Shown: in pieces, positions 24,718 to 33,724 of the stretch
Layout: each line of letters opens with the position of its first letter
Position numbering within the stretch: the first letter of the stretch is position 1
Source: an uncultured Bacteroidales bacterium
GTDB taxonomy: Bacteria > Bacteroidota > Bacteroidia > Bacteroidales > Paludibacteraceae
Direction of reading: 5' to 3'
NCBI GenBank assembly: GCA_902798015.1
Contig: CADBVL010000005.1
Location: 1 to 46,716, forward strand
Length of the DNA stretch: 46,716 bases
The notes under the pieces: model-generated
Seen by the model: only the letters and a program-made list of their open reading frames with translations
Told to the model about the DNA's origin: nothing
Database searches by the model: none
Position numbers and translations under genes: made by a program

Positions 24718-27700
24718 ATGAAAAACTTTAATATATTTCGTACTATTTCCCTCGCCCTACTGCTGATGCTGGGTACCGCGGCTGCGGTCGCACAAACGGC
24801 AAGCGGTACTGTAATAGACGCGGCGAATGGTGAACCGATTATTGGTGCATCCATCCTCGAGATAGGTACTACCAACGGTACAATCACCGATTTTGATGGT
24901 AACTTTACCTTGAATGTACAGCCGGGTGCTAAACTCGCTATCTCCTACATGGGTTATAAGAGCCAGGAACTGGCCGCTGCGCCGGGCATGGCAGTTAAAC
25001 TCGCAGAAGATACCGAGGTGCTCGACGAAGTCGTAGTCGTTGGTTACGGTGTCGTAAAGAAAAACGATGCAACCGGTTCTGTAACGGCTATCAAACCCGA
25101 TGAGATGAACAAAGGTCTTGTGACGAACGCGCAAGACATGCTCCAAGGTAAGATTGCCGGTGTAAACATCGCTACCAGTGGTGGTTCTCCTGGTGAAGGC
25201 GCTGCTATCCGTATTCGTGGTGGATCGTCTCTGAACGCTTCCAACGACCCGCTCATCATCATCGATGGTCTGGCAATGGATAACAACGGTATTCAGGGTG
25301 TGTCGAACCCGCTCTCTCTGGTCAACCCGTCCGATATCGAGACCTTCACCGTCCTCAAGGATGCTTCTGCAACGGCCATCTATGGTAGCCGTGCTTCCAA
25401 CGGTGTCATCTTGATTACTACCAAGAAAGGTAAATCCGGTCAGAAACTGAGAGTGAACTACGATGGTAACGTAAGCTTCGGTTCCGTGCTCAAGCATATG
25501 GACGTGCTGAACGCGGACGAACTCCGTGCATATGCTACGGCTTCCGGTCAGTCGCACCAGGCTAACGCATACCTCATGAATGATAACATCGACTGGTTCA
25601 GCCAGATCTATCGTACCGCCGTTTCTACGGACCATAACGTTTCGTTGACCGGTGGTTTCAAGGACAAGAACGTGGATATGCCGTACCGTGCTTCCGTAGG
25701 TTATACCCTCAACAACGGTGCCGTAAAAGGTTCACAAATGCAGCGTGTTACTGCTTCGCTCAACCTCAGTCCGTCTTTCTTGGATAATCACCTGATGTTC
25801 AACCTCAATGCGAAGGGAATGTACATCTATACGAAGTACGAGCCGGGTATCGCAAACGCTTACTTGGACAAGGATCCGACCGAGCCGATCTATGCGACTG
25901 GTGACTTGACCAACATCTATGGCGAACCGCTTGTAGCAGGTACAGTGAATGACCAGACATATTATGTGACCCAAGATGAGTTGAACGCTCACTGGGATGG
26001 ATTCTTCCAACCGATAGCTGTTTCCTCCAGCGCGTATGGAGCGTTCGGCGACCCGAACTGGATGTACTACCTTAAGGGAGGTTCGAACCCGTTGGCACAA
26101 TTGAAACACCAATCTAACTCTTCGAACGCAGGCTCGTTTGTTGGAAACTTAGAGGCTACCTATAAGGTACATACCCTCGAGGACCTCGTCTTCCACGCAA
26201 ACTTCGGCGCCGACTATTCGTTCGGTAAGCAAGAAGAGTCGAATAACATGCTTGGTACAGCCAGCCACTATTATGGTTGGAACAAGACCGAGCAGAAGAT
26301 GAAATATAACCTCCTCTTCAACTGCTACGCGCAGTACGGCCACGATTGGGAAGAGGCACAACAGCACTTCGATGTAATGGCTGCTTACGAGTGGCAACAC
26401 TTCTACAATAACTACGAAGGCTGGGGTTGGGGCTGGTATCAACCCACCTATGCAGAGGATCCGACCAAGGCCGGCCAGAAAGCAAACGCATTTACTTCTA
26501 CCGGTTGTGGTGAGAACTACCTCGTATCGTTCTTCGGACGTGTGAACTACATCGGTTGGAACCAATTGATGGTTACTGCAACGCTTCGTGGTGATGGTTC
26601 GTCTCGTTTTGCTCCGGGTCACCGCTGGGGTATCTTCCCTGCAGTCGCTGTAGGTTGGAAGATCAAAGAGACCCTCCTCAAGGATGTTCACTGGATCAAT
26701 GACCTCAAGCTCCGTCTCGGTTATGGTATTACCGGTCAGCAGGAGGGTATCGGTGACTATGATTATTTGCCGACCTATTCGCAGACTACCGGCCATACTT
26801 CCTACTATCCGGTGGGTGGTGATAACTACGCTACCGAGAATTACGATGCAGTTACCGTGGATAAGGTAACGGATAAAGATGGCTATGACCTCTTTATCTC
26901 CGATCGCCCGAATGCATACAACTGGAATCTGACTTGGGAGAAGACCACTACCTACAACGTAGGTATTGACTACGCTTTCCTCAATAACCGTATTTCCGGT
27001 GCGTTGGAGTACTACTTCCGTAATACGACCGACCTGTTGAACGATGTCAAAGTGCCGCTCGGAACCAACTTCCGTACGCGTGTAAGATCGAATGTCGGTT
27101 CGCTCCAGAACCAGGGTATTGAGTTCTCTGTGAACGCAGTCATCCTCGATTACGGCAAACGCTTTAAATGGGACTTCGGTTACAACGTAACCTGGAACCA
27201 GAACAAGATCACTAACCTCAACGGAGAAGACACGATGATTGATGGTTCGGGTTATGCCGGTGGTGGTCTGGGTGGTAAATCTATTACCAAGTACGCAGTA
27301 GGCTATGCGCTCAATACCTTCTACCTCTACGAGGCACGCAAGGGCACGCGAGATGATGGCTCGCAATACTGGTACATCATTGACCAAAATCAAGATAATA
27401 AGATTGACGAGCAGGATAAGGTATTCAAGCACAACCCGGTTGCGCCGGTTACCATGGGCTTCCAGATGAAGTTCCAGTTCTACGGCTTCGACCTCGGCAT
27501 GTCCTTCCGCGCAAATATTGGCAACTATATCTTCAATAACGTAGTTGCATCGCGTCTGCAAACGGTACCTGCCGGATCGCTGGGACAGAATGGATACTAC
27601 AATACCTTGCCGAAGTCGGTATTCAATACCTACTATGCGGATGGATATAATACGCAAATCTGGAACACGGATGGTACAAGTATTATGGGAAATGCAGACT

Positions 27701-27936
27701 ATAGTATTACCGATCGTTTCTTGGAGAACGCTTCCTTCCTCCGTTGTGATAACATCACGCTCGGTTATTCCTTCCAGAAGAACAAAATTTCCGGACGTGC
27801 CTTCTGCACCGTTTCGAACCCCTTCGTGATTACCAAGTACTCGGGTCTGGATCCGGAAGTTGGTCTCGGCGGTGTGGATAACTCCATTTACCCGCGTTCG
27901 ATGACGACCATCCTGGGTATTAACCTGCAATTCTAA
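24718..27936 (+). CDS. SusC-like TonB-dependent outer-membrane transporter
   Basis: A 1,072-residue protein: signal peptide (LLLMLGTAAAVAQ), a carboxypeptidase-D-like domain (about 27-100: SGTVIDAANGEPIIGASI), a TonB-box-like stretch (LDEVVVVGYG), a plug domain (IRIRGGSSLNASNDPLIIID, GSRASNGVILITTKKG) and a large beta-barrel ending in NLQF. It imports oligosaccharides across the outer membrane using TonB energy. There is no N-terminal signalling extension, so control by a linked anti-sigma factor is not expected. The susD gene follows after 30 bp. Confidence 0.96.
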   Translation: MKNFNIFRTISLALLLMLGTAAAVAQTASGTVIDAANGEPIIGASILEIGTTNGTITDFDGNFTLNVQPGAKLAISYMGYKSQELAAAPGMAVKLAEDTEVLDEVVVVGYGVVKKNDATGSVTAIKPDEMNKGLVTNAQDMLQGKIAGVNIATSGGSPGEGAAIRIRGGSSLNASNDPLIIIDGLAMDNNGIQGVSNPLSLVNPSDIETFTVLKDASATAIYGSRASNGVILITTKKGKSGQKLRVNYDGNVSFGSVLKHMDVLNADELRAYATASGQSHQANAYLMNDNIDWFSQIYRTAVSTDHNVSLTGGFKDKNVDMPYRASVGYTLNNGAVKGSQMQRVTASLNLSPSFLDNHLMFNLNAKGMYIYTKYEPGIANAYLDKDPTEPIYATGDLTNIYGEPLVAGTVNDQTYYVTQDELNAHWDGFFQPIAVSSSAYGAFGDPNWMYYLKGGSNPLAQLKHQSNSSNAGSFVGNLEATYKVHTLEDLVFHANFGADYSFGKQEESNNMLGTASHYYGWNKTEQKMKYNLLFNCYAQYGHDWEEAQQHFDVMAAYEWQHFYNNYEGWGWGWYQPTYAEDPTKAGQKANAFTSTGCGENYLVSFFGRVNYIGWNQLMVTATLRGDGSSRFAPGHRWGIFPAVAVGWKIKETLLKDVHWINDLKLRLGYGITGQQEGIGDYDYLPTYSQTTGHTSYYPVGGDNYATENYDAVTVDKVTDKDGYDLFISDRPNAYNWNLTWEKTTTYNVGIDYAFLNNRISGALEYYFRNTTDLLNDVKVPLGTNFRTRVRSNVGSLQNQGIEFSVNAVILDYGKRFKWDFGYNVTWNQNKITNLNGEDTMIDGSGYAGGGLGGKSITKYAVGYALNTFYLYEARKGTRDDGSQYWYIIDQNQDNKIDEQDKVFKHNPVAPVTMGFQMKFQFYGFDLGMSFRANIGNYIFNNVVASRLQTVPAGSLGQNGYYNTLPKSVFNTYYADGYNTQIWNTDGTSIMGNADYSITDRFLENASFLRCDNITLGYSFQKNKISGRAFCTVSNPFVITKYSGLDPEVGLGGVDNSIYPRSMTTILGINLQF

Positions 27937-27940
27937 TAAC

Positions 27941-27961
27941 ATCGTAAATCATAAATCATAT
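27941..27961. repeat. Three-unit heptamer array between susC and susD
   Basis: ATCGTAA, ATCATAA and ATCATAT occupy most of the 30-bp spacer, directly ahead of the susD start, where a ribosome would bind. Confidence 0.7.
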
Positions 27962-27966
27962 ATATT

Positions 27967-29742
27967 ATGAGAAGTATTTTGAAATATATGGCTTTGGCTT
28001 GCATCGCATTAGTGATGGCTTCCTGCGTGCAAGACTTGAACACCAAACCGATTGATCCGAACTCCTCTACGACCTTTAATGCGAATCGAATGTTCACCAA
28101 GTGCTACGCTTGTATGGCTGTTATTGGTCAATCCGGACCGGGCGAGAACTCCGACGTGGACTGGCCGGGCTTGGATGCCGGTACTTCCGGATTCTATCGT
28201 GTAATATGGTATTGCAACGAGCTCTCTTCGGACGAGGCTTGGTGGATTTGGGACGACAAAGAGTCGACACAGTTATGCCAAACGAACTGGGATAATGCCG
28301 GAGAAAGCGTGATGATGGGTGCTATCTATGCCCGTTTGATGCTGAATATCAAGTATTGTAACCACTATCTGGCGCAGGCGCCTAATGTAACGGACGAGGA
28401 TAAATACCGTTTGGCAGAGGTGCGCTGGATCCGTGCGCTCCACTACTTCTACTACATGGATATGTTCCTCTATTCGCCGTTTGTGATTGAGGAGTCGAGC
28501 GACTTCCCGCATTTCCTCCCGCGTCATGAATTGTATGCATGGCTGGTAGATGAACTCAAGGATGTTATCATAGAGTTACCTGCGCAGCGCCTTTCGGACT
28601 ACCGAGTAGGTAAAGCAGCAGCCCAGTTGCTCTTAGCGCGTATCTACCTCAATGCGGATGTATATAATAAGTACAACCCGGAGTGGACTGCGAACGCAGA
28701 CGCAACATGGCAGAAGGCATATACCGCAGCAACATCGGTTATTAACGATAACCCGCAGCATAGCTTGGTAACGGAGAAAGTTGTTACCGACTCTGGCTTC
28801 GTTTATTCGGCATACCAACAACTCTTTATGGCGGACAACCATCGTCCGGATGTCATCAAAGAGTCGCTGTTCCAAATCTATCAGGACGGTAACTATGCGC
28901 AGAGTTATGCCAACTCCATCATGTTGATTGCAGCGTCTCGTACGAAAGGTGGTATGAACCCGTGCGGTGTGGAGGATGAATCCATGTGGCAGTCAATGCG
29001 TACTTCGCCTACCATGGTAGATAAGTTCCTCAAGCCGATGAATATCGATCGTGAGACAGCGAAAGACATGGTGTATGACGAGTATCATATGCCGGCTGTG
29101 TTACATGATGATCGTGCTATCTTAAGTAGCGACGGTTTAACCACTGGTTATAAGTATCAACTGACTGGTAATATGGACCTCGGAAAAGTGGAATATCTGT
29201 TCGAGTCTTGGTCTGCACTGAAATTTACGGGTGTATCCACGGATGCAAGCCTGCCGAAATATCATAAACGCCAAAATAAGAACTGGCCGGATACGGATAT
29301 TCCGATGATGCGTCTGGCAGAGGCGTATATGATCCAGGCAGAGGCACTCTTCCGTCAAGGAAAGACCGGAGACGCTTTGGATATTATCAATAATGTCATT
29401 CGTAAACGTGCAAACGCGGATCCCCTGCCTTCGCTGGATGAAGAGACGTTACTCGACGAGTGGAGCCGTGAGTTCTACTTCGAGGGTCGTCGTCGTATAG
29501 ACCTCATCCGTTTCAACCGCTTCTTTGGACCGGAGTCCGATCAGTACCGCTATCATTGGGAAGGTCGTATGAAGGCAAAAGATATTGGTATCCCTACCTT
29601 TATCGCTGGATCTGCGGAGCAAATGAACTGGTTCCCGATTCCTTCTTCGGATAAACGCCAGAACCCGAACTTCAAGAAAGACGTAGAAGGCGATCCGAAC
29701 AATAAGTTCGCCGCAGAAGGTGGTGATGGACATACCTATTAA
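27967..29742 (+). CDS. SusD-like surface glycan-binding lipoprotein
   Basis: A 591-residue lipoprotein (ALVMASC, Cys20). The helical SusD fold is visible: an N-terminal TPR-like region (LAEVRWIRALHYFYYMDMF), the C-terminal helices (MMRLAEAYMIQAEALFRQGK, DIINNVIRKRANAD) and the hallmark EWSREFYFEGRRRIDLIRFN. It forms the lid on the SusC barrel and captures the glycan. It belongs with the adjacent susC gene. Confidence 0.96.
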   Translation: MRSILKYMALACIALVMASCVQDLNTKPIDPNSSTTFNANRMFTKCYACMAVIGQSGPGENSDVDWPGLDAGTSGFYRVIWYCNELSSDEAWWIWDDKESTQLCQTNWDNAGESVMMGAIYARLMLNIKYCNHYLAQAPNVTDEDKYRLAEVRWIRALHYFYYMDMFLYSPFVIEESSDFPHFLPRHELYAWLVDELKDVIIELPAQRLSDYRVGKAAAQLLLARIYLNADVYNKYNPEWTANADATWQKAYTAATSVINDNPQHSLVTEKVVTDSGFVYSAYQQLFMADNHRPDVIKESLFQIYQDGNYAQSYANSIMLIAASRTKGGMNPCGVEDESMWQSMRTSPTMVDKFLKPMNIDRETAKDMVYDEYHMPAVLHDDRAILSSDGLTTGYKYQLTGNMDLGKVEYLFESWSALKFTGVSTDASLPKYHKRQNKNWPDTDIPMMRLAEAYMIQAEALFRQGKTGDALDIINNVIRKRANADPLPSLDEETLLDEWSREFYFEGRRRIDLIRFNRFFGPESDQYRYHWEGRMKAKDIGIPTFIAGSAEQMNWFPIPSSDKRQNPNFKKDVEGDPNNKFAAEGGDGHTY

Positions 29743-29753
29743 TACAAAGAAAT

Positions 29754-29772
29754 ATACTAATGAACTTAGTAT
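29754..29772 (+). other. Intergenic hairpin after susD
   Basis: ATACTAA (29754-29760) pairs with TTAGTAT (29766-29772) over a 5-nt loop; an overlapping alternative, AATGAA with TTCATT, also exists. It lies in the 72-bp AT-rich gap after susD, has no T-run, and could be a processing or mRNA-stability element. Confidence 0.5.
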
Positions 29773-29814
29773 TCATTAATTTAATTAACATTTATTAACC
29801 AAAATTTATCAATT

Positions 29815-31158
29815 ATGAGAAAATTTTATGCATTTTTGGCAGCTGCGCTGATGAGTGTTAGCGTATTTGCTTCTAAGGACGTAGTTCCTTCTGATGAAGT
29901 GCTGGCAGACTACTTTACCCCGGGTCAGGTGTGCGCATGTATTTTCGTGCCTGCTGACATGGTATGTAATGACATCGTCTTCACTGGTACGTTCAATGGT
30001 TGGAGCGACGATCTTGCAAAGTGCGAGAAGTTCGTGAATGTTGAAGGTTACGACGGATGGTATGTTGTAGCTGTTAACGACACGACGACTGGCGCTGATG
30101 GTTATTGCGGCAAGCCGATCCTTCTCGACGGAGACGGCAAGTTCAACTGGGACTACCAAATTGGTGCTGCTACGTATAAACGCGGTGGTGTAGAAGTAGT
30201 ACAAGGTGCTTACGAAGGTGAGATCGACCTGAAGCACTACAGTTCTGACGTTCCGAACGTTTACACCGTAGATGCATGGAAGAAAAACCCGTGCGACGCT
30301 GTTTACCACAACTACAAATTCACGGTCATCAGTGATGGTTGCGACGGTTATGTAGTTCCGTTTATCGTAGGTTCTTTCACCGGTTGGAAGTTCACCCAAA
30401 TGCAGTACGATGAAGTAGCTTCTGCTGCTCTTGAAGCTGATGTATATGTCCTCACCCTTAAGGCTGCAGAGGAATCTCAATTCCAATATGTTAGCGGTCT
30501 GTGGAATGACGAAGGTGAAGTTGGCGTACAGCCGGATTGGGTTCCTGAAGCTTACCTGCAGAAACTTATTGATGAGCAGTGGGTTCGTATCCCGGGTGAG
30601 AGTGGTGACAACCTCCTGACGCACGAGGATGCAAATATCCTTCTTGACGTTCGTGCTGAGGATCTCCGTTGGGCTCGTTGCGCTCCTGCAGAGCCGGCTG
30701 AGGTTGTAGCATTTGCTGTTAAACTCCCTGCTGAGAATATCCCGGCAACAGTAGAGGTTATCGGTACATTCGATGGTTGGGCTGGTACGGCTATGGAATG
30801 GAATCCTTCGACCGACTTCTTTGAGGCTACTTTCGAGGCTAAGCCGTCTGACTACTTCAAGTTCCGCGGTGCTGGTTCTTGGGATCAAGAGCTCGAACTC
30901 TACAATGAAGAAGAGGACAAGTGGGCTAAGATTGGTGACAACCAACTCGTATTTGGTCAACTTTGGGAGGATGCAGCAGAAGGCAAGAGCTTAGTGCTCG
31001 ACTTCAGCGATCCGGACAAAGCTCGTTGGACCGTAAAGGAGCAAGGTATCGAGAATATCACGCTGACCGAGAAGGCTCAGAAAGTTGTTGTTGACGGTGT
31101 TCTCTACATCGTTCGTGACAACAAGATGTTCAACGTACAAGGTACCCAAGTTCGCTAA
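29815..31158 (+). CDS. Secreted protein with three glycogen-binding-like (E-set/CBM) modules
   Basis: A 447-residue protein with a Sec signal (FLAAALMSVSVFA) but no lipobox cysteine, unlike SusE/SusF. Three modules have the GTFNGW-type signature of starch/glycogen-binding E-set domains: FTGTFNGWSDD, IVGSFTGWKF and VIGTFDGWAGTAMEWN. The C-terminus (KVVVDGVLYIVRDNKMFNVQ) resembles the tail of the PL9 protein and may be a sorting signal. By position, the last gene of the uptake locus, it probably binds the same glycan at or beyond the cell surface. The substrate cannot be read out; the modules hint at alpha-glucan, whereas the neighbouring operon is for galactose. Confidence 0.8.
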   Translation: MRKFYAFLAAALMSVSVFASKDVVPSDEVLADYFTPGQVCACIFVPADMVCNDIVFTGTFNGWSDDLAKCEKFVNVEGYDGWYVVAVNDTTTGADGYCGKPILLDGDGKFNWDYQIGAATYKRGGVEVVQGAYEGEIDLKHYSSDVPNVYTVDAWKKNPCDAVYHNYKFTVISDGCDGYVVPFIVGSFTGWKFTQMQYDEVASAALEADVYVLTLKAAEESQFQYVSGLWNDEGEVGVQPDWVPEAYLQKLIDEQWVRIPGESGDNLLTHEDANILLDVRAEDLRWARCAPAEPAEVVAFAVKLPAENIPATVEVIGTFDGWAGTAMEWNPSTDFFEATFEAKPSDYFKFRGAGSWDQELELYNEEEDKWAKIGDNQLVFGQLWEDAAEGKSLVLDFSDPDKARWTVKEQGIENITLTEKAQKVVVDGVLYIVRDNKMFNVQGTQVR

Positions 31159-31176
31159 TCCGAACAAGTGTATAAC

Positions 31177-31210
31177 AAAAATAGCTCGCAGCAATGCGGG
31201 CTATTTTTTT
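31177..31210 (+). terminator. Bidirectional intrinsic terminator
   Basis: Stem ATAGCTCGCA (31181-31190) with TGCGGGCTAT (31195-31204), one G-U pair, loop GCAA, then seven T. An A-run on the other side lets it also terminate the convergent lacZ operon. Confidence 0.92.
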
Positions 31211-31232
31211 GTTCATGTAGTAGAAAAAATAT

Positions 31233-33701
31233 TTATTTACATAAAATATAGTTTCCTTTTGCGCCTTTTCGAATAATAAACGTGCATTGGCCTGCAAAAG
31301 CGTGCATTTGCGGCTCAACGAAAGAGTCTAAACAAGCAGCGTCGCCATTTGCGGCTGCTACAAAACCGTCACCTTCGTAGCAAATAAGATTATTGGCATT
31401 CGGACAAAGGTTACCGTTCCTATCAACTACTTTTACCGTCATGTAGCATAGTTCTTCTGGGTTTTCCTTCTCATTGGCCCAAATAACTTCCAAATGATCC
31501 GGCTCTCCGGCGGTGCGAATAGTCTCGCGTGCAGCCTCTTTGCCCTTCTCGTCATAAGCAACGACAGTAATTTCTCCTTCTTCAAACGGAATATCAAACC
31601 ACATCAATCGGTAGCGCGGTAATAACTCCGGTCTTGGCGCACTGCCCCAAACAGGCACTTCAAAATCACCTACTTTCGGCATCGCACTTATGCCTTCGAT
31701 CGTTTCGCCTTTCGCCAGACGCTCTGTCTCTTCGGGCGTTGCAAAGCGTAACTTGCCGTAACTCTTTCCGTTCACAAACAACTCAGCGCTCGGATAACTC
31801 GTATAGCAGAAGACCGGCACTAAGTCGCCTTCATTCCAGTTCCAGTGCGGCAGCACGTGTAAAGTCGGCTCTTTCTTGTTCCACTGGCTGCGATACAACC
31901 AAAATCTGTCTTTCGGCAGCGAAGCCAGATCAATGATGCCGAAATAACTGCTGTGACTTGGCCAAGCGTCCGTGTCATACGGAGAGGGCTCGCCCAAGTA
32001 GTCAAAACCCGTCCAAACGAACTGGCCTAAAGTCCAGGTATAATCGTCTTGCAGCTGAAAATCCTGTTCCGGCAGCCCTGACCATGCGCAATACTCCACG
32101 TCATAACCGGAAGATTGATTGTCGGGATACTTGGCGTCCGGCTGGATGACCGCAGGCGTCTTATATACACCGCGACTGGAGACGGTGGACGCTGTTTCAG
32201 AACCCAAAATCATCTTTTGCGGCAGGTTCTCGTATCCCTCTATATAACGACTCGTGCGATAATTGAAGCCCGGCAACTCTACGGCTGCACCGAATCCGTT
32301 ATGAATGACATGCATCGCCTGATCCATTCCGTTGGTAACAGGGCGGGTGGGATCGAGTTGATGGAAAAGGTCTTGTAGTTTTGTTACAATCTCAATGCCG
32401 TCCGGCAGCACTTGATTCCATACTTCATTACCGCTGGACCACAGCATCACACAGGCATTGTTGCGGTAATGCTTGACCATATTCGTAACATCCCATTTCC
32501 ACCAATCGTTGAAATCCTTATTATAGTCATTCTCCGTCTTGCCCCAGTTCCATACGTCGAACGGCTCGATCATCATCATCATGCCCATCTCGTCGCACAA
32601 CTCCACGAGTTCAGGCGCAGGCATGTTATGACTCGTGCGAATCGCATCGCAACCCATGTCTTTCAGCATCGCAATTTGGTGACGCAGCGCATCTTTATGA
32701 ACCGCCGCGCCGAGCGGACCTAAGTCATGGTGGTTGCAGACACCCTTGAACTTACGTGTTTCGCCGTTCAACTGAAAACCATGCTCCGGCGTATAGGATA
32801 ATGCGCGAATACCGAAACGTGTGTTGACTTCGTCAAGTATCTCTGATTTCTGATACACTCGTGTACGTGCAGTATATAAATATGGTGTCTCAGGACTCCA
32901 TAAATGCGGATTCCGCACTTCGGCTACGCCCTGTTGCCCTTCCGCTGACGCGACAACCTTACCCTTATACAGAATATCCGTCTGAATATGAAGCCCTTCG
33001 TTCGTTAACTCGTTCATTCGTTCACTCGTTAACTCCTCTACACCGTCCTGCAACTCTACATCGATGGTTATTTGCGCGAACTCCTTGCTCACTTTCGGCG
33101 TACGAATAAGCACGCCGAAGGTAGGAATATGAATAGGGTCGGTTTCTACAAGGTGAACATTGCGGTATAAACCTGCACCCGGATACCAACGGCTCTGTTG
33201 CGGCTTGTTCTCTAAAAAGACATCAATATCTACGCTGTCGCTTGTGATGAGTTGTGGCAGAATATAGCAATCGAAGGTGTTGTAGCCATAAGGCCAATAG
33301 ACCATTTCTTCGCCGTTCACATAGACGTCCGCGTGACTCATCGCGCCGTCGAAAACGAGGGTATAGAACTTGTCTTTCTTCACTTTCACGCGTGTGCGGT
33401 AGTGCCCCTTACCCATCCAGGGCAATCCTCCGCTACGACCGGTTTTCCAGGTCGGTTCTTTCTCGCCGTTCTGCACTACAATCACTTCCTGCAGATCGTT
33501 CTCGCGGTCAAAAGGACCGCTGATGGCCCAGTCATGCGGGATAGTGACGTCCTGCCATGTCGGGTTGTCGGTCGTGTCTTGCGTGAACTGCCATTGACGG
33601 AGTAAAGTGTCCGTGCGAACAGCTTGCTCTCCTGTACAAGCATAAAACACCATGCTACTGATCAGCAGCATGGCGTATAGGATATTGCACTTACCTTTCA
33701 T
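31233..33701 (-). CDS. GH2 beta-galactosidase, exported
   Basis: An 822-residue glycoside hydrolase family 2 enzyme. The N-terminus has a signal with Cys22 (MVFYAC), probably a lipoprotein, although the lipobox is loose. A sugar-binding jelly roll (WQDVTIPHDWAISGPF), immunoglobulin-like domains and a TIM barrel follow. The acid/base is Glu426 (SSGNEVW) and the nucleophile Glu502 (LGSETAS). It cleaves beta-galactosides, releasing galactose for GalM and GalK encoded upstream. An octamer array (33003-33034) adds ELTSERMNELT at residues 223-233. The start lies 24 bp after galM, and that gap is mostly a heptamer array. GH2 also includes other activities, so lactose as substrate is not proven. Confidence 0.9.
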   Translation of the reverse strand: MKGKCNILYAMLLISSMVFYACTGEQAVRTDTLLRQWQFTQDTTDNPTWQDVTIPHDWAISGPFDRENDLQEVIVVQNGEKEPTWKTGRSGGLPWMGKGHYRTRVKVKKDKFYTLVFDGAMSHADVYVNGEEMVYWPYGYNTFDCYILPQLITSDSVDIDVFLENKPQQSRWYPGAGLYRNVHLVETDPIHIPTFGVLIRTPKVSKEFAQITIDVELQDGVEELTSERMNELTNEGLHIQTDILYKGKVVASAEGQQGVAEVRNPHLWSPETPYLYTARTRVYQKSEILDEVNTRFGIRALSYTPEHGFQLNGETRKFKGVCNHHDLGPLGAAVHKDALRHQIAMLKDMGCDAIRTSHNMPAPELVELCDEMGMMMMIEPFDVWNWGKTENDYNKDFNDWWKWDVTNMVKHYRNNACVMLWSSGNEVWNQVLPDGIEIVTKLQDLFHQLDPTRPVTNGMDQAMHVIHNGFGAAVELPGFNYRTSRYIEGYENLPQKMILGSETASTVSSRGVYKTPAVIQPDAKYPDNQSSGYDVEYCAWSGLPEQDFQLQDDYTWTLGQFVWTGFDYLGEPSPYDTDAWPSHSSYFGIIDLASLPKDRFWLYRSQWNKKEPTLHVLPHWNWNEGDLVPVFCYTSYPSAELFVNGKSYGKLRFATPEETERLAKGETIEGISAMPKVGDFEVPVWGSAPRPELLPRYRLMWFDIPFEEGEITVVAYDEKGKEAARETIRTAGEPDHLEVIWANEKENPEELCYMTVKVVDRNGNLCPNANNLICYEGDGFVAAANGDAACLDSFVEPQMHAFAGQCTFIIRKGAKGNYILCK
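33003..33034. repeat. Four-unit 8-bp tandem repeat inside lacZ
   Basis: CGTTAACT, CGTTCATT, CGTTCACT and CGTTAACT, read in frame on the minus strand as ELTSERMNELT in a domain linker. Further partial units (TTCGTTC) precede it at 32997. Confidence 0.85.
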
Positions 33702-33702
33702 C

Positions 33703-33723
33703 TTTAAACTTTAAACTTTCAAC
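33703..33723. repeat. Three-unit heptamer array forming the galM-lacZ spacer
   Basis: TTTAAAC, TTTAAAC and TTTCAAC make up nearly the entire gap between the galM stop (33725) and the lacZ start (33701), so the lacZ translation-initiation region is repeat-derived. Confidence 0.8.
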
Positions 33724-33724
33724 T

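Noticed and set aside
26149-27942. A 597-residue open frame antisense to susC
   Set aside because: It has no domain, no start context and lies fully inside a strongly supported SusC gene; the frame is open because of that gene's codon use.
29809-30960. A 383-residue open frame antisense to the CBM protein gene
   Set aside because: Composition is that of a shadow frame, with no signal or motif; the plus-strand gene has a signal peptide and repeated modules.
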